NCBI RefSeq assembly: GCF_002863565.1
Contig: NZ_PGUW01000005.1
Location: forward strand, 62,001-126,000
Length of the DNA: 64,000 nucleotides
From: Bacillus sp. V5-8f
Lineage (GTDB): Bacteria > Bacillota > Bacilli > Bacillales > DSM-1321
Direction of reading: 5' to 3'
Shown here: positions 16,784 through 25,011 of the stretch, one piece after another
Layout: every line of letters begins with the position of its first letter
Position numbering within the stretch: position 1 is the first letter of the stretch
The notes under the pieces: model-generated
The model's database searches: none
Told to the model about the DNA's origin: nothing
What the model saw: only the letters and a program-made list of their open reading frames with translations
Program-made: the position numbers and the translations under genes

Positions 16784-18010
16784 CTACTTCCATCCTTCGA
16801 GCGGACTGATTAAAGAACTGGAAAAATTGTCGGTGAAAATCTGATTAGCAAGTGCATTTACGCTTTCCTCTGTTACTTCATCAATCATTTCAACAATTTC
16901 ATCGAGGGATTTATGTCTTTCTAAAAGAAGCTCATTTTTCCCATTTCTGCTCATACGGCTGTTTGTACTTTCTAGACTTAGCATTAAGCTGCCCTTTAAT
17001 TGCTCTTTGCTGTTATGCAATTCTTTTTCCGTGATACCGTCACGCTTCAGGGTCTTGAGTGTTTCCTGAATGGTTTCATACAGGCTGTCAAGTTGGCCTG
17101 CCCCTGTACCACCATAAATTGTAACAAGACCACTATCCTGATAACCGGAATGGTAGGAATAAACGGAATAAGCAAGACCGCGTTGTTCCCTTACCTCCTG
17201 GAAAAGGCGGCTACTCATACTTCCTCCGAGAATATTATTCAGTACAATTAAACTATATACATCCTTATGGCCGATTTGCAGCCCTTCAAAACCAAGGCAT
17301 AAATGGGCCTGTTCCGTTTCTTTCTTTCTGGTAAGCTTGTTCTGGTGGAAAACAGGTTTGACAAGTTCTGCTCTGCCGTTACCTCCTTGGTAGGAACCAA
17401 AGTAGCCTTCCACTTCTTTAATAAAGCTCTCATCCACATTGCCTGCAATGGAAATAACTACCTTATCTGGTGTATACATATCATGAACATATTTTTTCAT
17501 CGTTTCACTTGAAAACGTGTTCAGTGTTTCCTCTGTACCCAAGATTGGATAACCTAACGGATGTTTTTCATAAACGGCCTGACTCAATAAGTCATGGACA
17601 ATGTCATCCGGAGTATCTTCATACATTTTAATCTCTTCTAAAACGACATTTTTTTCTTTCTTTAACTCCTCCTCATCAAAAGTGGAATTAAAGAACATAT
17701 CGGATAGTATCTCAAGAGCCAGGTTTGCATGATTGTCCAGCACCTTGGCGTAGTAGCACGTATACTCTTTAGAAGTAAATGCATTTACCTGTCCGCCAAT
17801 GCTGTCAAAAGCTTCCGCGATTTCCCTGGCATTACGGTTAGTGGTGCCTTTAAAAAACATATGCTCCAAAAAGTGTGAAATCCCATTCAGTTCAGGGGAT
17901 TCATTCCGCGAACCTGTTTTAATCCAAATACCGATGGCAACGGAACGGACTGTCGGAATATTTTCTAGAACAATTCTGGCTCCATTTTGGCAAGTATATT
18001 TCTTTATCAA
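16784..18010 (-). CDS. mlpA: M16-family zinc protease (MlpA/YmxG)
   Basis: This 408-residue pitrilysin-type metallopeptidase resembles mitochondrial processing peptidase subunits. The inverted zinc motif HFLEH is at residues 46-50, with the downstream acidic ligand region in KKEKNVVLEEIKMYED (about 120-135). The C-terminal half keeps the GGSMSSRLFQEVREQRGLAYSVY substrate-binding region. The start is TTG at 18010 behind TTGGAGGAATATTCA; the frame is open 5 codons further to a TTG that overlaps the ribosome binding site. It lies between ylxY and ymxH as in B. subtilis. Substrate unknown. Confidence 0.93.
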   Translation of the reverse strand: MIKKYTCQNGARIVLENIPTVRSVAIGIWIKTGSRNESPELNGISHFLEHMFFKGTTNRNAREIAEAFDSIGGQVNAFTSKEYTCYYAKVLDNHANLALEILSDMFFNSTFDEEELKKEKNVVLEEIKMYEDTPDDIVHDLLSQAVYEKHPLGYPILGTEETLNTFSSETMKKYVHDMYTPDKVVISIAGNVDESFIKEVEGYFGSYQGGNGRAELVKPVFHQNKLTRKKETEQAHLCLGFEGLQIGHKDVYSLIVLNNILGGSMSSRLFQEVREQRGLAYSVYSYHSGYQDSGLVTIYGGTGAGQLDSLYETIQETLKTLKRDGITEKELHNSKEQLKGSLMLSLESTNSRMSRNGKNELLLERHKSLDEIVEMIDEVTEESVNALANQIFTDNFSSSLISPLEGWK

Positions 18011-18037
18011 TGAATATTCCTCCAATTCTCTGGTGTC

Positions 18038-18127
18038 AAAAAAAAGCGTAAGTGCCCACTAGGGGATCGTTGGCTAAACTACTGCCACCCCATGTGGCAA
18101 AGCCGGCGTGTATGTCGTAGCCGACAT
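18038..18127 (-). other. Structured intergenic element between ylxY and mlpA
   Basis: GC-richer than its surroundings. Minus-strand order: hairpin ATGTCG/CGACAT (18112-18127, 4-nt loop), hairpin TGCCAC/GTGGCA (18083-18099), a GGGG...CCCC pairing option, then CACTTACGC and a run of eight Ts (18045-18038). It may be the ylxY terminator, an mlpA leader or a dispersed repeat copy. Confidence 0.5.
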
Positions 18128-18178
18128 CAATAAAAATTTACAATTTATACTTTTTACTCCCTCTGAAATTTGCACCCT

Positions 18179-19144
18179 TTAATGAACGATCCTTGTTTCT
18201 TCCAACGCTTCTGAAACAGTAACAATATGAAGATCTTTTCTTTTTATTTCCTTGATTAGCGTTTGTAAAGACTGGGCAGTTGAATCAGTAGGATGCATAA
18301 GGACAAATGCACCCGGATGAACTTTTGTAAGCACTCTTGAGGTCAATACGTCTGGGGAAGGCTTTTGCCAATCGATCGTATCAACGCTCCACATTATCGT
18401 ACCCATCCCTAATGAAGCTGCAAATTTAATTGTCTCATCCCGGTAGCTGCCACTCGGGGGAGCAAACCATTTGGACTTTACTTTATTATTTGTTACAGCC
18501 TGTATCACTTCATTGGTCCTCTGCAGTTCGGTTTTAGAGGCTTGGGATGAAAGAGTCCTCATATCAGGATGTGAATACGAATGGTTGCCAATTTCATGGC
18601 CTCCTTCTTCGATCATCTTTACAAGCTCCGGATTATTCTTTGCCCATCTTCCTTCAAGAAAAAACGTCGCCTTTACATCATTTTTCTTAAGAGTGGATAG
18701 CATGTCCTGTAAATACTCGTTACCCCAGGCTACATTCACTAAAAATGATACAACCGGTTTGTCAGGGTGTGCCCGGTAAATTGGAGCCGGTTGAAGATCG
18801 CCCAGATGAACTTTAGGTGGGATCTGCCTGTAAATGAGATTTTTCTCATCAAATTTTCCGGACTTTTTCATAATATTATAGGATGCTTCAACATCCACTT
18901 TGATCCCGTTATAGCCAGGAACGGTTTTCCACACCGGATCGATTCTTGCATCCATGGGCGGAAATTCAAACTGCTTGCGTTTAGACTCAATTTCTCTATA
19001 GAGGCGGTCTGTTTCGGCAGCAGTATAGGCCGCCCTTTCTTTTAAAACGATCATATAATGATGGGTATAAGGATTTTGCACTAATAACCATGATATACCG
19101 GCAATGGTAGTTATCGCAACTATCTGCTTCCAATTATTATTCAT
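18179..19144 (-). CDS. ylxY: Polysaccharide deacetylase-like protein YlxY
   Basis: This 321-residue protein has an N-terminal hydrophobic anchor (about residues 5-25) and a NodB-type deacetylase domain from about residue 130. It keeps the HSYSHPD metal-ligand motif and a TFFLEGRWAKN segment. The usual catalytic TFDDGP motif is replaced by sequence reading FLVNVAWGNE, so the catalytic and one metal-binding Asp appear to be missing; enzymatic activity is doubtful. The start ATG at 19144 follows AAGGAGGTTGGAAAC, and this ribosome binding site can be hidden in a hairpin. It lies downstream of pnp. Confidence 0.9.
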   Translation of the reverse strand: MNNNWKQIVAITTIAGISWLLVQNPYTHHYMIVLKERAAYTAAETDRLYREIESKRKQFEFPPMDARIDPVWKTVPGYNGIKVDVEASYNIMKKSGKFDEKNLIYRQIPPKVHLGDLQPAPIYRAHPDKPVVSFLVNVAWGNEYLQDMLSTLKKNDVKATFFLEGRWAKNNPELVKMIEEGGHEIGNHSYSHPDMRTLSSQASKTELQRTNEVIQAVTNNKVKSKWFAPPSGSYRDETIKFAASLGMGTIMWSVDTIDWQKPSPDVLTSRVLTKVHPGAFVLMHPTDSTAQSLQTLIKEIKRKDLHIVTVSEALEETRIVH

Positions 19145-19153
19145 GTTTCCAAC

Positions 19154-19180
19154 CTCCTTCATACAATATGTATGAGGAAG
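19154..19180 (-). promoter_or_regulatory. Hairpin covering the ylxY ribosome binding site
   Basis: On the minus strand CTTCCTCATACA (19180-19169), a 3-nt loop, then TGTATGAAGGAG (19165-19154). Seven perfect pairs next to the loop extend, with one mismatch and one G-U, into the AAGGAG that serves ylxY. Folding would block ribosome access. Confidence 0.45.
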
Positions 19181-19321
19181 AAGGACAAGGTAGACCATAT
19201 TGCCTTTTACAGAGCACCTTATATGGTGACAATTCATTAGAAAACATCCAATTGATGAGATTAAATAGGCCGAATGAAACACCATCCATGCCTTATGTAC
19301 ATATCGAAATGTCTTTTTTTC

Positions 19322-19357
19322 AAAAAAAGCATGCGATTTTTAAATTAACCGCATGCT
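19322..19357 (-). terminator. Terminator of pnp
   Basis: Perfect AGCATGCG (19328-19335) and CGCATGCT (19350-19357), followed on the minus strand by TTTTTTTG. It lies 22 bp beyond the pnp stop. Confidence 0.9.
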
Positions 19358-19379
19358 GATGGATCATATGCCCTTGTTA

Positions 19380-21497
19380 TTACTTGGGATTGTTTTCCGT
19401 TTCTTTTTGCTCTTTCAGGACAGCTTTACGAGACAAGTTGACCCTTCCCTGTTTATCGATTTCCGTAACCTTGACAAGAATTTCGTCCCCAATCGATACA
19501 ACATCTTCAACTTTTCCGACTCGTTCCTCAGCAAGCTCGGAAATATGAACAAGGCCATCTTTTCCATTAAAAATTTCCACAAAAGCGCCGAATTTCTCGA
19601 TACGTTTGACTTTACCAAGATACATTTGGCCTACTTCCACTTCTCGAACGATATCTTCAATGATTTTCTTAGCTTTCTGGTTCATTTCTTCATCTACGGA
19701 TGAAATAAACACAGTGCCATCCTGTTCGATATCGATCTTTACGCCAGTTTCTTCAATGATTTTGTTGATTTGCTTTCCGCTTGGCCCGATTACATCCCGA
19801 ATCTTATCTGGATTAATGGTCAAGGTCAGGATTTTTGGTGCATATTTGCTTAATTCCTGACGCGGCTGGTTCAAAGTAGCCAGCATGGAATCAAGTATGT
19901 GCATACGCCCTCGTTTCGCCTGTTGGAGAGCTTCTTCAAGAATTTCTCTAGACAGCCCTTCAATTTTAATATCCATCTGGAGGGCAGTGACCCCTTTTTC
20001 TGTTCCTGCCACTTTGAAGTCCATGTCGCCTAAGTGGTCTTCCATCCCCTGGATATCAGTAAGAATCGTATAATATTCACCTGATTTAACGAGTCCCATC
20101 GCTATTCCGGCAACCGGAGCTTTTATAGGGACACCTGCATCCATCATAGCTAGAGTACTTGCACAAATGCTCGCCTGTGAAGTGGAACCGTTCGATTCCA
20201 AGACCTCGGAAACTAGCCTGATTGTGTATGGGAAGTCATTTTCAGCTGGAATCACAGGTTCAAGAGCCCTTTCACCGAGCGCCCCATGCCCGATTTCGCG
20301 TCGTCCTGGCCCTCTCATAGGACCCGTTTCGCCGACACTAAATTGTGGGAAATTGTAATGGTGCATAAAGCGCTTGGATTCTTCTGTTCCGAGCCCGTCT
20401 AGAATCTGAACATCGCCTAGAGCCCCTAGTGTACAGATTGACAGGGCTTGCGTTTGCCCACGGGTGAATAAACCAGATCCATGTGTTCTTGAAAGCAGGC
20501 CGACCTCAGAATATAGTGGCCTGATTTCATCAGGATTACGGCCGTCAGGACGGACCTTCTCTTCTGTGATAAGGCGGCGTACTTCTGCCTTAACTAGTTT
20601 ATTAAGGATTTCCTTTACCTGCTTGAGCACAGTCTCGTCCGCTTCTTTTTCGTCATAACCAGCAATGACTCGATTCTTCACTTCTTTAATTGCATCTTCA
20701 CGGGCATGCTTTTCCTGTACCTGTACCGCTTTATTGATGTCCTCCACACACATAGACTTAACCTCGGATTCAAGGTCGGAATCCAGTTCATAAAGAACCA
20801 CTTCCATTTTCTCCTTGCCAATCTCTTTGACTATGCCTTCTTGGAATCCAATCAATTTTTTGATTTCTTCATGTCCGAACATAATTGCTTCTAGCATCGT
20901 TTCTTCCGGTACTTCATCAGCTCCGGCTTCTACCATATTAATGGCATCCTTCGTGCCAGCAACCGTTAAATTGATATCGCTTTGTTCCATTTGCTCCACA
21001 GTCGGATTGATAATGAATTCATTATTAACCCGGCCGACAACAACCCCTGCAATAGGGCCCCCAAAAGGAATGTCAGAAACCGAAAGTGCCAGGGAAGAGC
21101 CAAACATCGCAGCCATTTCTGTTGAACAATCTTGATCCACACTCATCACAATGCTGACAACCTGCACTTCATTACGGAACCCATCAGCAAACAACGGGCG
21201 AATTGGGCGGTCAATCAATCGGCTAGCAAGAATCGCCTTTTCACTTGGCCTTCCCTCACGTTTTATAAAGCCACCAGGTATTTTCCCAACAGCGTATAAT
21301 CTTTCCTCATAATTAACCGTCAAAGGAAAAAAGTCCAGATTTTTTGGTTCCTTTGAAGCGGTAGCCGTACTTAATACAGCACTATCCCCGTACCTGACAA
21401 GGACTGCACCGTTGGCCTGCTTGGCCAATTGGCCAATTTCGACAACGAGCTTTCTGCCAGCCCAGTCGAATGAATAAGTTTTCTTATCCTGCGCCAT
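19380..21497 (-). CDS. pnp: Polyribonucleotide nucleotidyltransferase (PNPase)
   Basis: This 705-residue phosphorolytic 3'-5' exoribonuclease has two RNase PH domains (about residues 10-230 and 310-540), a KH domain ([15 protein letters not shown] near 570) and a C-terminal S1 domain (from about 620). It degrades and processes mRNA and, in B. subtilis, takes part in DNA repair and competence. The ATG follows AGAGGGG. It is downstream of rpsO, separated by the rpsO terminator and a 352-bp gap. Confidence 0.97.
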   Translation of the reverse strand: MAQDKKTYSFDWAGRKLVVEIGQLAKQANGAVLVRYGDSAVLSTATASKEPKNLDFFPLTVNYEERLYAVGKIPGGFIKREGRPSEKAILASRLIDRPIRPLFADGFRNEVQVVSIVMSVDQDCSTEMAAMFGSSLALSVSDIPFGGPIAGVVVGRVNNEFIINPTVEQMEQSDINLTVAGTKDAINMVEAGADEVPEETMLEAIMFGHEEIKKLIGFQEGIVKEIGKEKMEVVLYELDSDLESEVKSMCVEDINKAVQVQEKHAREDAIKEVKNRVIAGYDEKEADETVLKQVKEILNKLVKAEVRRLITEEKVRPDGRNPDEIRPLYSEVGLLSRTHGSGLFTRGQTQALSICTLGALGDVQILDGLGTEESKRFMHHYNFPQFSVGETGPMRGPGRREIGHGALGERALEPVIPAENDFPYTIRLVSEVLESNGSTSQASICASTLAMMDAGVPIKAPVAGIAMGLVKSGEYYTILTDIQGMEDHLGDMDFKVAGTEKGVTALQMDIKIEGLSREILEEALQQAKRGRMHILDSMLATLNQPRQELSKYAPKILTLTINPDKIRDVIGPSGKQINKIIEETGVKIDIEQDGTVFISSVDEEMNQKAKKIIEDIVREVEVGQMYLGKVKRIEKFGAFVEIFNGKDGLVHISELAEERVGKVEDVVSIGDEILVKVTEIDKQGRVNLSRKAVLKEQKETENNPK

Positions 21498-21812
21498 TCT
21501 TTCTAAACCCCTCTCTACTTCTTCGAATCAGGGGTCTGGTATTTTAACCCGAACCCTTATTTGATGAATGATATATATGTCAATGTAAAAAGCCATATAA
21601 AACAAGCTATACTTATTATGCACGAAAAAAACAAGCGTTAACAGCGATATGGATGAAATATGTATAAAATGACCAAATTTGTTGAAATACTTTTTTTCAT
21701 AAATTTTTGGTGACGCTAGGCCAAAAAACAAAAAACCAGCGTCTGCTAAGTGCGATAGATCGTAACATAACCGCTAGAGGGTAATTCGCCCGGAATTTAT
21801 GTAAATTAACCT
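21498..21812 (-). other. pnp upstream region
   Basis: AT-rich spacer between the rpsO terminator and pnp. The best promoter-like pair is TTAACG (21641-21636), 17 bp, TAATAA (21618-21613) on the minus strand, with a TTGACA but no good -10 nearer the gene. A second hairpin-and-T-run (GACGCT/AGCGTC around T6-G-T6, near 21715-21760) may back up the rpsO terminator. The longest ORF here (67 codons) has no ribosome binding site and was not accepted. Confidence 0.4.
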
Positions 21813-21840
21813 AACAAAAAAGCGGGAAAAATCCCGCTTT
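21813..21840 (-). terminator. Terminator of rpsO
   Basis: AAAGCGGGA (21819-21827) and TCCCGCTTT (21832-21840), followed on the minus strand by a T-run (CTTTTTTG). Confidence 0.92.
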
Positions 21841-21849
21841 CATGAAAGA

Positions 21850-22119
21850 TTATCGGCGTAAACCTAACTTGTTGATAAGTTCACGGTAACGAGTAACATC
21901 TTTATTACGTAGGTATGTTAAAAGGTTACGGCGTCTACCTACCATTTTAAGAAGACCGCGACGAGAGTGGTGGTCTTTCTTGTGAACGCGCAAGTGCTCG
22001 TTCAAATTGTTAATTTCTTCAGTCAGGACAGCAATCTGTACTTCTGGAGATCCAGTGTCAGTCTCGTGAGTTCTGTACTCATTAATTAGTTCATTTTTAC
22101 GTTCTTGTGTAATAGCCAT
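21850..22119 (-). CDS. rpsO: 30S ribosomal protein S15
   Basis: This 89-residue primary 16S rRNA-binding protein binds the central-domain three-way junction. It is recognised end to end ([12 protein letters not shown] to INKLGLRR). The start ATG at 22119 follows AGGAGGTG; the longer GTG frame overlaps that ribosome binding site. It has its own promoter, a structured leader and a terminator, so it is probably a monocistronic, possibly autoregulated gene. Confidence 0.98.
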   Translation of the reverse strand: MAITQERKNELINEYRTHETDTGSPEVQIAVLTEEINNLNEHLRVHKKDHHSRRGLLKMVGRRRNLLTYLRNKDVTRYRELINKLGLRR

Positions 22120-22245
22120 CCATTTCACCTCCTAATTATTTCATGAAAACCCCAGTTACCGAGCCAGCGCCGGAGATTCGACAAGCCAAGTAATGGTTAT
22201 TTTTCATACATTTAATAGAATACAACTTTTCGGAATAAATTGCAA
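22120..22245 (-). promoter_or_regulatory. rpsO promoter and structured leader
   Basis: SigA promoter TTGCAA (22245-22240), 17 bp, TATTCT (22222-22217). The ~90-nt leader contains CCATTAC pairing with GTAACTGG around a GC-rich inner region (CCGGCGCTGG) just ahead of AGGAGGTG. S15 represses its own translation by leader binding in other bacteria, including a Bacillus relative; that role here is inferred. Confidence 0.6.
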
Positions 22246-22247
22246 GT

Positions 22248-23198
22248 CTAAACCGTAGTTTTATTAAAATAAGCTTGGGTTTCCGCTTTATCGGCTTCAA
22301 TTTGTTTGATAAGGTCACCCAGCCCAGCGAATTTTTGCTCGCTTCGTATCCTCTTATGCCACTCAACTTTTACTTCTTTACCATAAAGATCGCCGTCAAA
22401 TGAGAGGATGTGCACTTCAACGGTTGGATGTTCTGGCCGCTTTTCATGAAAGGTAGGCTTATAGCCGACATTGCAGACACCTTCATGCCAGCTTCCATCT
22501 ATTTTTATGCGAACGGCATAAACGCCGGTAGCGGGAAATAAATAATTATCCCTCACTTCGACATTTGCGGTCGGAAAGCCCAGCTTACGTCCCCGTTTTT
22601 CACCATGGACTACAATACCTTGAGTCGAATAAAAGCGTCCTGTTAAATGGTGGAATTCAACAAAATTCCCTTCGTCCAAAGTATTCCTAATTCTGGTAGA
22701 ACTCACTTTTTCGGCATCAAGCATTTGTTTTTCAACAGTAGTATGGGTAAACCGTCCTCTTGAATAGAAAGGAAGGGTTTTCATATTACCCTCTCCATAT
22801 CGGCCATATGTGTAGTCGAAACCTGCCACCACATGCCGTACATTAAGATTTATTAAATAGTCGTCAACGAATTTCTCTGGATGCAAGGAGGCAAAATCCT
22901 TTGTAAAATGAATGATGAACAGGTAATCAACACCCAAATCCCTAATGAGGGAGATTTTGTCCTGAATAGGTGTGATATAACGGATATGCCTAACATCTTT
23001 ACCAAGAACCGCAGATGGATGGGGGTCAAAGGTCATGACACCTGAACTAATCCCCTCAAGCTTGGCTTTATCTACAGCAGTTTGTATTACTTTTTGGTGC
23101 CCTTTATGTACACCATCAAAAAAGCCAAGCGCGATGCATAGCGGCGGGAAATCGCCGGCATTAAAGTGATGAGGATGCTCTATTGCAATAACTTTCAC
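22248..23198 (-). CDS. ribF: Bifunctional riboflavin kinase / FAD synthetase
   Basis: This 316-residue enzyme makes FMN and then FAD. The N-terminal FAD synthetase (nucleotidyltransferase) domain has GFFDGVHKGHQ near residue 30. The C-terminal riboflavin kinase domain has GRKLGFPTAN near 200. It is called ribC in B. subtilis. The start is GTG behind GAGGAGAATGGAAC. It lies between truB and rpsO, the standard Bacillus order. Confidence 0.96.
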   Translation of the reverse strand: MKVIAIEHPHHFNAGDFPPLCIALGFFDGVHKGHQKVIQTAVDKAKLEGISSGVMTFDPHPSAVLGKDVRHIRYITPIQDKISLIRDLGVDYLFIIHFTKDFASLHPEKFVDDYLINLNVRHVVAGFDYTYGRYGEGNMKTLPFYSRGRFTHTTVEKQMLDAEKVSSTRIRNTLDEGNFVEFHHLTGRFYSTQGIVVHGEKRGRKLGFPTANVEVRDNYLFPATGVYAVRIKIDGSWHEGVCNVGYKPTFHEKRPEHPTVEVHILSFDGDLYGKEVKVEWHKRIRSEQKFAGLGDLIKQIEADKAETQAYFNKTTV

Positions 23199-23232
23199 GT
23201 TCCATTCTCCTCTTTCTTCCGGAAAAACTAAT

Positions 23233-24150
23233 TTAATCCTGGGCTAAAACCTTTATGGGCTTCACCAGATTTGGTTTATTCGGGTGAATGCTATATATGG
23301 CAAGCGCCTTTTGCCTGTTGTCCACCATTACGAAAGGATTTCCCTTTGTAATAGGTAAGTCTGCAGGTTGTTCTAAGACAGCACCGTTTTTTACTTTCTT
23401 TGCTACTGTATCATTAATCTGATATTTCGGCAAATGAATTAAGCCTCTTTCCAACGGTAACAAAAGATCTTCTTTTCGTTCCAATGCTGCCATTTCTTCT
23501 ACTTCTTCAAAGGTTTTACAGTCTTCACGTGTGAAGCCGGCTGATTGGATCCTGACAAGGTTAGACATATGCGCTGGATAGCCCAGTCTTTCTCCTATCA
23601 TTACGGCGAGTGTCCTGATATAGGTTCCTTTACTGCAGCTGACCCTGAAACGGAAGGACACGGTAGGCCCTGAGAATTCTTCTCTGTCATCAAGCAATGT
23701 GAGCTCGTAAATAGTTACCGTCCTTGTGGGCCGTTCGACAGCAATCCCTGCTCTTGCATATTCATATAGCTTCTTACCGTTTACTTTCACTGCCGAATAC
23801 ATTGGCGGTGTCTGCTGGATTTCACCTGATAGTGAAGTCAGCACTTGGAGAATCCGTTCTCTTGGGATTGTACCTGATACAGGTTGTTCCTCTACCTTCT
23901 CTCCTCCCGCATCCTCAGTGGTTGTCGAGAAGCCTATTGTTACTTCCCCTTCATAAGCTTTCCCGGCATCAGTTATGTATTCCGCTATTTTTGTGGCCCT
24001 CCCTATACATATAGGTAAAACTCCCGTGACATCTGGGTCAAGAGTTCCAGTATGTCCAACCTTTTTTGTCTTCAAGATTTTCCTGAGTTTAAATACACAG
24101 TCATGGGATGTCATCCCCTTTGGCTTCCACAGCGGCAGAATTCCTTCCAA
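23233..24150 (-). CDS. truB: tRNA pseudouridine(55) synthase
   Basis: This 305-residue enzyme makes the T-loop pseudouridine of tRNA. The catalytic Asp is in GHTGTLDPDVTG (about residue 38), preceded by the KPKGMTSHD motif; a PUA-like end follows residue 240. The start was set to TTG at 24150, 6 nt after AGAGGTG; the longer frame begins at a GTG that lies inside that ribosome binding site. A strong terminator separates it from rbfA. Confidence 0.96.
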   Translation of the reverse strand: MEGILPLWKPKGMTSHDCVFKLRKILKTKKVGHTGTLDPDVTGVLPICIGRATKIAEYITDAGKAYEGEVTIGFSTTTEDAGGEKVEEQPVSGTIPRERILQVLTSLSGEIQQTPPMYSAVKVNGKKLYEYARAGIAVERPTRTVTIYELTLLDDREEFSGPTVSFRFRVSCSKGTYIRTLAVMIGERLGYPAHMSNLVRIQSAGFTREDCKTFEEVEEMAALERKEDLLLPLERGLIHLPKYQINDTVAKKVKNGAVLEQPADLPITKGNPFVMVDNRQKALAIYSIHPNKPNLVKPIKVLAQD

Positions 24151-24262
24151 TACATTCACCTCTTTTAATGATACAGATTTTATTGCTTATTTTTTCATAT
24201 AATGAAACATGGATTCTGTAGCTAGTCCATATTTTATTGAAGGTCCTTCCCGCAGAAAGGCA

Positions 24263-24292
24263 GAAAAAAAGATAGACAATACATGTCTATCT
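24263..24292 (-). terminator. Terminator after rbfA
   Basis: Perfect 9-bp stem AGATAGACA (24270-24278) and TGTCTATCT (24284-24292), followed on the minus strand by seven Ts. It closes the rimP-to-rbfA operon ahead of truB. Confidence 0.92.
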
Positions 24293-24346
24293 CTGATTCA
24301 AGCTGACTGCAAGCTATATAAAAAGGCAGCCCGGCGCTAATAAAAA

Positions 24347-24715
24347 CTATTCATCATCGCTACGAGAGACTTTTTCTTCTGCATGGATTTGATGGATCAA
24401 CGTATCGATCCTATTTCCATAGGCAATGGATTCATCAAATTCAAATGCAATTTCAGGCGTTTTGCGCAGCCGGATTCTTTGCCCAATTTCAGAACGAATA
24501 AATCCTTTTGCCTTTGCTAAGCCTTTAAGCGTATTTTCTTTTTGTTCCTCATCACCAAGCACCGAGATATAAACGGTTGCCTGTTGGAGATCCCCAGTTA
24601 CGGCAACGTCTGTCACTGTGACAAAGCCAATCCGCGGATCCTTGATTTTGCGACCAATGATCTCAGTCAGCTCTTTCTTCATCTGTTCGCCAACACGATT
24701 TGCACGAAGGCTCAT
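24347..24715 (-). CDS. rbfA: Ribosome-binding factor A
   Basis: This 122-residue KH-like protein matures the 16S rRNA 5' end and binds 30S subunits, aiding growth at low temperature. It is recognised by [19 protein letters not shown], the [12 protein letters not shown] strand and the [13 protein letters not shown] end. The ATG follows GCGAGGTGAT. It is last gene of the rimP-nusA-infB operon. Confidence 0.96.
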   Translation of the reverse strand: MSLRANRVGEQMKKELTEIIGRKIKDPRIGFVTVTDVAVTGDLQQATVYISVLGDEEQKENTLKGLAKAKGFIRSEIGQRIRLRKTPEIAFEFDESIAYGNRIDTLIHQIHAEEKVSRSDDE

Positions 24716-24732
24716 AAAATCACCTCGCTAGC

Positions 24733-25011
24733 CTAAAGCCATTCTATATCTGTTATTGTACGTTCAAGTTCCGGAAACGAATCTAGAAATTGCAGGGCAT
24801 TCTGCAATTCTCTCTCAGTTGCCCCACGGGATGATGCTACGGTCACAATGGCAAGTTTTGTCCTTTGCCACACATCCTGATATTCGACTTCTGCGACCGA
24901 AATATTGAATTTTTGCTTGAGCCGTGTCATGACACGCTGAAGCACGGCTCGCTTTTCTTTTAATGACTGGGCGTCATGGATAATGCATTCAAACTCGGCT
25001 GAGCCGATCAT
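24733..25011 (-). CDS. ylxP: YlxP, DUF503 family small protein
   Basis: This 92-residue protein of the DUF503 family has a ferredoxin-like fold (starts [20 protein letters not shown]). It lies between infB and rbfA in most Firmicutes, and a ribosome-related role is suspected from that position. Its ATG shares one base with the infB stop (TAATG), so it is translated by coupling; no strong ribosome binding site is visible. Confidence 0.92.
   Translation of the reverse strand: MIGSAEFECIIHDAQSLKEKRAVLQRVMTRLKQKFNISVAEVEYQDVWQRTKLAIVTVASSRGATERELQNALQFLDSFPELERTITDIEWL

Noticed and set aside
21528-21731. 67-codon minus-strand ORF upstream of pnp
   Set aside because: No ribosome binding site, AT-driven hydrophobic composition and overlap with promoter/terminator sequence; nothing suggests coding.
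22136-22366. 76-codon minus-strand ORF over the rpsO leader
   Set aside because: Overlaps the 3' end of ribF in another frame and the rpsO promoter and leader; no initiation site.
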